A stretch of 8,924 bases of DNA, from the NCBI GenBank assembly GCA_039819285.1, contig JBCBSH010000185.1, positions 1 to 8,924 of the forward strand, given 5' to 3'. The translations under genes and the position numbers were made by a program. The stretch's first letter is position 1. Each line of letters begins with the position of its first letter. This stretch comes from JANQGH01 sp039819285. GTDB lineage: Bacteria; Pseudomonadota; Alphaproteobacteria; DSM-16000; Inquilinaceae. The notes beneath the pieces are model-generated. The model saw nothing but the letters and a program-made list of their open reading frames with translations. It did no database searches and was not told where the DNA came from. Of the stretch, positions 6,653-8,924 are shown piece by piece.

Positions 6653-7370
6653 TGAGCGGCCTCCTCGTGGCGGGATCGGTAGGTTCCGGGGTCATGCGGG
6701 CCAGCATGTCGCGCGACGCGGGGCATGAGCCGTCCGGCGCCATCGCGCCGGCGCCGCCGAAGCTGACGGCCTCTTCTTCCCAGATCTGGTCGAGGGCGGC
6801 GTGGTCGTCCGGGTCTTCATCCGGCGGGGTGGCCAGGGTGGCTGCCTCGGCCGGTTGCGCCTTTCCCGCTGCCAGCGCCTCCAGCGCCTCGAAGACGACG
6901 GCATAGGCGCTGTCGCGCTTGCGGTGGCGTTCCTTAAGGGCGGTGATGACAGGCAACGGCTCCGCCAGCAGCACACGCGCCTCGTCAAGCGGCAGCGTGG
7001 AGAGAAATTCCAGGAACAGCGGCAGATAGTCCGGCAATTCCTTGGCGTCGATCGACAGGCCATGGCGCTCATAAAGCTCCATCAGATCGACCATCGCCTG
7101 CCCGCGATCACGGCTCTCGCCATGCACATGCTCGAACAGATGCAGCGAGAGCGAGCGCGACCGGTCGAACAGCAGCACGTAGCGTTCCTGCAGGTCGATC
7201 AAGTCGCGGCCGGCAAGCTCGTCACACAATCGGCCCAAACGGCGCTGCAACCCGTCGGGTACCAGCCCCTCATCAAGAAGAGCTTTCTTCAGATCAGCGC
7301 CCGCTGCAGCAATCTCTTTCGATGGATAGGTCAGCAGGACCGACAAGACCTTGAAAATGCTCGCCATCAT
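6645..7370 (-). CDS. narJ: Nitrate reductase molybdenum cofactor assembly chaperone
   Basis: NarJ is a cytoplasmic, system-specific chaperone (TorD/DmsD/NarJ family). It binds apo-NarG and holds NarGH until molybdenum cofactor and Fe-S insertion are complete, then allows docking to NarI; it is not part of the final enzyme. The 241-residue product carries the family signature LFEHVHGESRDRGQAMVDL at 78-96, followed by YERHGLSIDAKELPDYLPLFLEFLS split around residues 100-124, and IWEEEAVSF at 196-204, all close to E. coli NarJ. The C-terminal 35 residues are Pro- and charge-rich and not conserved. Two consecutive ATGs are possible. The first (7370) overlaps the narH stop as ATGA. The second (7367) has the better spacing (7 bases) from GGGAGG at 7375-7380, so the true product may be one residue shorter. 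The open frame extends much further upstream inside narH, but that part is a shadow. Confidence 0.97.
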   Translation of the reverse strand: MMASIFKVLSVLLTYPSKEIAAAGADLKKALLDEGLVPDGLQRRLGRLCDELAGRDLIDLQERYVLLFDRSRSLSLHLFEHVHGESRDRGQAMVDLMELYERHGLSIDAKELPDYLPLFLEFLSTLPLDEARVLLAEPLPVITALKERHRKRDSAYAVVFEALEALAAGKAQPAEAATLATPPDEDPDDHAALDQIWEEEAVSFGGAGAMAPDGSCPASRDMLARMTPEPTDPATRRPLNG

Positions 7371-8875
7371 GCATCCTCCCGCGCCGCTTCTTCGGCGCGC
7401 TTGTTCGTCGTGCCAAACATGCCGCCCGTGCTGATCCCAACGGAGCAGCCATTGCCGAACGAGAAGCCGCAAGAGCCGTAGAGATCGTAAGCGTCCTCGC
7501 AGGTCTCGCGATGGCTGGTCGGGATGACGAACCGGTCCTCGTAGTTGGCGATCGCCATAGTCTGGTACATGTCCTCGATATGGGCCGAGGTCAGGCCGAC
7601 GCGTTCGGCGATGGCCTCGTCGATGACGCCGTCGACCGTCTTGGCGCGCATATAGCCGCGCATCGCCAACATGCGTTCCAGGCCCTGCACCACCGGCTCC
7701 TCCTTGCCGGCGGTCAGCAGGTTGGCGAGATAGCGCACCGGGATGCGCAGGTTGCGCACGTCCGGCATCTCGCCATCGACGCCGATCTTGCCGGCCTCGG
7801 CCGCCGATTGGATCGGCGACAGGGGTGGCACGTACCAGACCATCGGCAAGGTGCGGTATTCCGGATGCAGCGGGAAGGCGACCTTCCAATCCATCGCCAT
7901 CTTGTAGACGGGCGACCGTTTCGCGGCCTCTAGCCACGCCGCCGGTACACCGTCGTTTTTGGCCTGTGCGATCACCTCCGGGTCATGCGGGTCCAGGAAG
8001 ATGTCGAGCTGGGCCTGGTAGAGGTCCTGGGGGTCCTCCGCCGAGGCCGCTTCCTCGATCCGGTCGGCGTCATAGAGCAGTACGCCCAGATAGCGGATGC
8101 GTCCCACGCAGGTTTCCGAGCAGACCGTTGGCTCGCCCGCCTCGATGCGCGGGAAGCAGAAGATGCACTTCTCCGACTTGCCCGTGGACCAGTTGTAATA
8201 GACCTTCTTGTAGGGGCAGCCCGAGACGCACATGCGCCAGCCCCGGCACTTCTCCTGGTCGATCAAGACGATGCCGTCCTCCTCACGCTTGTAGATCGCG
8301 CCGGAGGGGCACGAGGCGGCGCAAGTCGGGTTCAGGCAATGCTCGCACAGGCGCGGCAGATACATCATGAAGGTGTTTTCGAACTGGCCGTAGATCTCCT
8401 TCTCCACACCGTCGAAATTCACGTCCTTCGACCGTTTGGAGAACTCGCCGCCCAGGATCTCTTCCCAGTTCGGCCCCCATTCGATCTTCTCGATGCGCTC
8501 ACCCGAGATCAGCGAACGCGGCCGAGCCGTCGGCGACGCCGGAAGCTCCGGCGCGTTTTGCAGATGGTCGTAGTCGAAGGTGAAGGGCTCGTAATAGTCG
8601 TCGATCTGCGGCAGGTCGGGGTTGGCAAAGATCTTCGCCAGGATGCGCCATTTCGGGCCCATCATCGGCCGGACCCTGCCGCTCCCGGTCCGCACCCAGC
8701 CGCCGTTCCAGCGCTGCTGGTTTTCCCATTCCTTGGGATAGCCGATGCCGGGCTTGGTCTCGACATTGTTGAACCAGGCATATTCCATGCCTTCCCGGTT
8801 GGTCCAGACGTTCTTGCAGGCGACCGAGCAGGTGTGACAGCCGATGCACTTGTCCAGGTTCAGGACCTTGCCCAT
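7367..8875 (-). CDS. narH: Respiratory nitrate reductase, beta (Fe-S) subunit; 5' end disrupted
   Basis: NarH is the cytoplasmic electron-transfer subunit of the membrane-bound nitrate reductase, carrying electrons from NarI haem to the NarG [4Fe-4S] and molybdenum site. The reading from ATG 8875 gives 502 residues and matches NarH throughout. Four cysteine groups are visible: C10/C13/C16/C20; C177/C180/C185/C189; C210/W213/C216/C220; C237/C240/C252/C256. The Trp replacing a Cys in the third group is the hallmark of the [3Fe-4S] centre, and the others hold three [4Fe-4S] clusters. The C-terminus (FGNGCSVGISTGGMFG and beyond) is variable. The 5' end is abnormal: from Gly-Lys-Val-Leu-Asn onward it is authentic, but the codons before it are not. 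ATG 8875 has no Shine-Dalgarno, and a longer reading from TTG 8905 would add a nonsense leader. The real N-terminus, MRIRAQIGKVLN, is found on the + strand at 8888-8924, so the intact protein would have about 508 residues. The gene overlaps narJ by ATGA. Confidence 0.95.
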   Translation of the reverse strand: MGKVLNLDKCIGCHTCSVACKNVWTNREGMEYAWFNNVETKPGIGYPKEWENQQRWNGGWVRTGSGRVRPMMGPKWRILAKIFANPDLPQIDDYYEPFTFDYDHLQNAPELPASPTARPRSLISGERIEKIEWGPNWEEILGGEFSKRSKDVNFDGVEKEIYGQFENTFMMYLPRLCEHCLNPTCAASCPSGAIYKREEDGIVLIDQEKCRGWRMCVSGCPYKKVYYNWSTGKSEKCIFCFPRIEAGEPTVCSETCVGRIRYLGVLLYDADRIEEAASAEDPQDLYQAQLDIFLDPHDPEVIAQAKNDGVPAAWLEAAKRSPVYKMAMDWKVAFPLHPEYRTLPMVWYVPPLSPIQSAAEAGKIGVDGEMPDVRNLRIPVRYLANLLTAGKEEPVVQGLERMLAMRGYMRAKTVDGVIDEAIAERVGLTSAHIEDMYQTMAIANYEDRFVIPTSHRETCEDAYDLYGSCGFSFGNGCSVGISTGGMFGTTNKRAEEAAREDA

Positions 8876-8880
8876 GGAGG
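8876..8880 (+). promoter_or_regulatory. Shine-Dalgarno of the authentic narH start, in inverted orientation
   Basis: GGAGG on the + strand lies 7 bases before the ATG at 8888, which begins the true NarH N-terminal peptide. Its presence on the + strand, and the absence of any ribosome binding site before the - strand ATG at 8875, show which of the two narH beginnings is the natural one. Confidence 0.7.
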
Positions 8881-8887
8881 CGGCAGA

Positions 8888-8924
8888 ATGAGAATCCGCG
8901 CGCAAATCGGCAAGGTCCTGAACC
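8888..8924 (+). pseudogene. narH: Inverted fragment holding the true 5' end of narH, cut by the window edge
   Basis: The + strand reads ATG-AGA-ATC-CGC-GCG-CAA and on to the last base, giving MRIRAQIGKVLN. This is the NarH N-terminus, closely matching E. coli MKIRSQVGMVLN, and would put the first cluster cysteine at residue 16 as in that protein. It runs opposite to the narH copy on the - strand, which starts at the same Gly-Lys-Val-Leu-Asn. The two readings share codons for GKVLN (8909-8924 here and 8857-8872 there). I read this as one gene whose 5' end has been joined in reverse at a fold-back junction between about 8872 and 8876. It may not exist in this form in the genome. Confidence 0.8.

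Larger units (their letters stand above)
8857..8924. repeat. Perfect 16-base inverted repeat at the window end (fold-back junction)
   Basis: Left arm GGTTCAGGACCTTGCC (8857-8872) and right arm GGCAAGGTCCTGAACC (8909-8924) are exact reverse complements, with two further matching bases after one mismatch (8874-8875 with 8906-8907). The spacer holds the narH Shine-Dalgarno and the first codons. Both arms are narH codons for GKVLN, and the right arm ends on the last base of the window, so the inverted duplication probably continues outside it or the contig stops within it. The geometry fits a fold-back chimera better than a transposon end or terminator. Confidence 0.85.

Noticed and set aside
6801..7481. 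Open frame of 226 codons on the + strand across narJ and the narH end
   Set aside because: It crosses the boundary of two well-identified genes on the other strand and its Gln/Arg-rich product resembles nothing known.
7371..7937. Upstream extension of the narJ frame inside narH
   Set aside because: The 189 extra residues are low-complexity Gly/Arg shadow coding opposite in phase to well-conserved narH codons. The ATG pair at 7365-7370 has the ribosome binding site and matches known NarJ starts.
8857..8924. Reading the terminal inverted repeat as a transposon end, terminator or attachment site
   Set aside because: Both arms are narH codons for the same peptide, there is no transposase or T-run, and the arm stops exactly at the window edge, which points to a fold-back rather than a mobile element.

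Overview
The window is a GC-rich, densely coded bacterial segment. Codon usage and gene types suggest an alphaproteobacterium of the Rhodospirillales/Rhizobiales kind, but this is inference: no rRNA or other phylogenetic marker is present. It has two halves of opposite orientation that meet tail to tail near position 4312.

Left half (+ strand, 1-4305): the 3' part of a TRAP-transporter small membrane subunit (DctQ type), a complete large membrane subunit (DctM type) that overlaps it by ATGA, and a metal-dependent cyclase/kynurenine-formamidase-family hydrolase 15 bases further on. These three look like one uptake-and-hydrolysis operon whose substrate-binding protein lies off the left edge. 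A 133-base gap follows, carrying a TTGAC-N4-GTCAA dyad of FNR/CRP-family form and two small hairpins. Then comes a Kef-type (CPA2) monovalent cation/proton antiporter with a C-terminal TrkA-N nucleotide-binding domain.

Right half (- strand, 8924-4320), read in transcription order: narH, narJ, narI, a cytoplasmic parvulin-type peptidyl-prolyl isomerase, and, after a 138-base gap with two dyads, a small exported Cys-containing protein of unknown function. narH-narJ-narI-ppiase is a tightly coupled respiratory nitrate reductase operon (overlaps of 4 and 8 bases, then a gap of 5). NarH carries electrons through Fe-S clusters, NarI is the dihaem quinol-oxidising membrane anchor, NarJ is the assembly chaperone, and the isomerase is a likely folding helper. 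narG, the catalytic molybdenum subunit expected just upstream of narH, is absent because the window ends there.

The most notable observation is at the right edge. The last 68 bases contain a perfect 16-base inverted repeat that ends exactly on the last base. The + strand there encodes the true NarH N-terminus (MRIRAQIGKVLN) with a good Shine-Dalgarno, while the - strand narH begins abruptly at the same point of the protein (GKVLNLDKC) with no ribosome binding site. The sequence therefore folds back on itself inside the narH 5' end. A chimeric contig end is the likeliest cause, so the - strand narH start and anything inferred about its upstream region should not be trusted.

I saw no tRNA, rRNA, CRISPR array, insertion sequence or phage gene, and no gene set that looks like a new defence or biosynthetic system.
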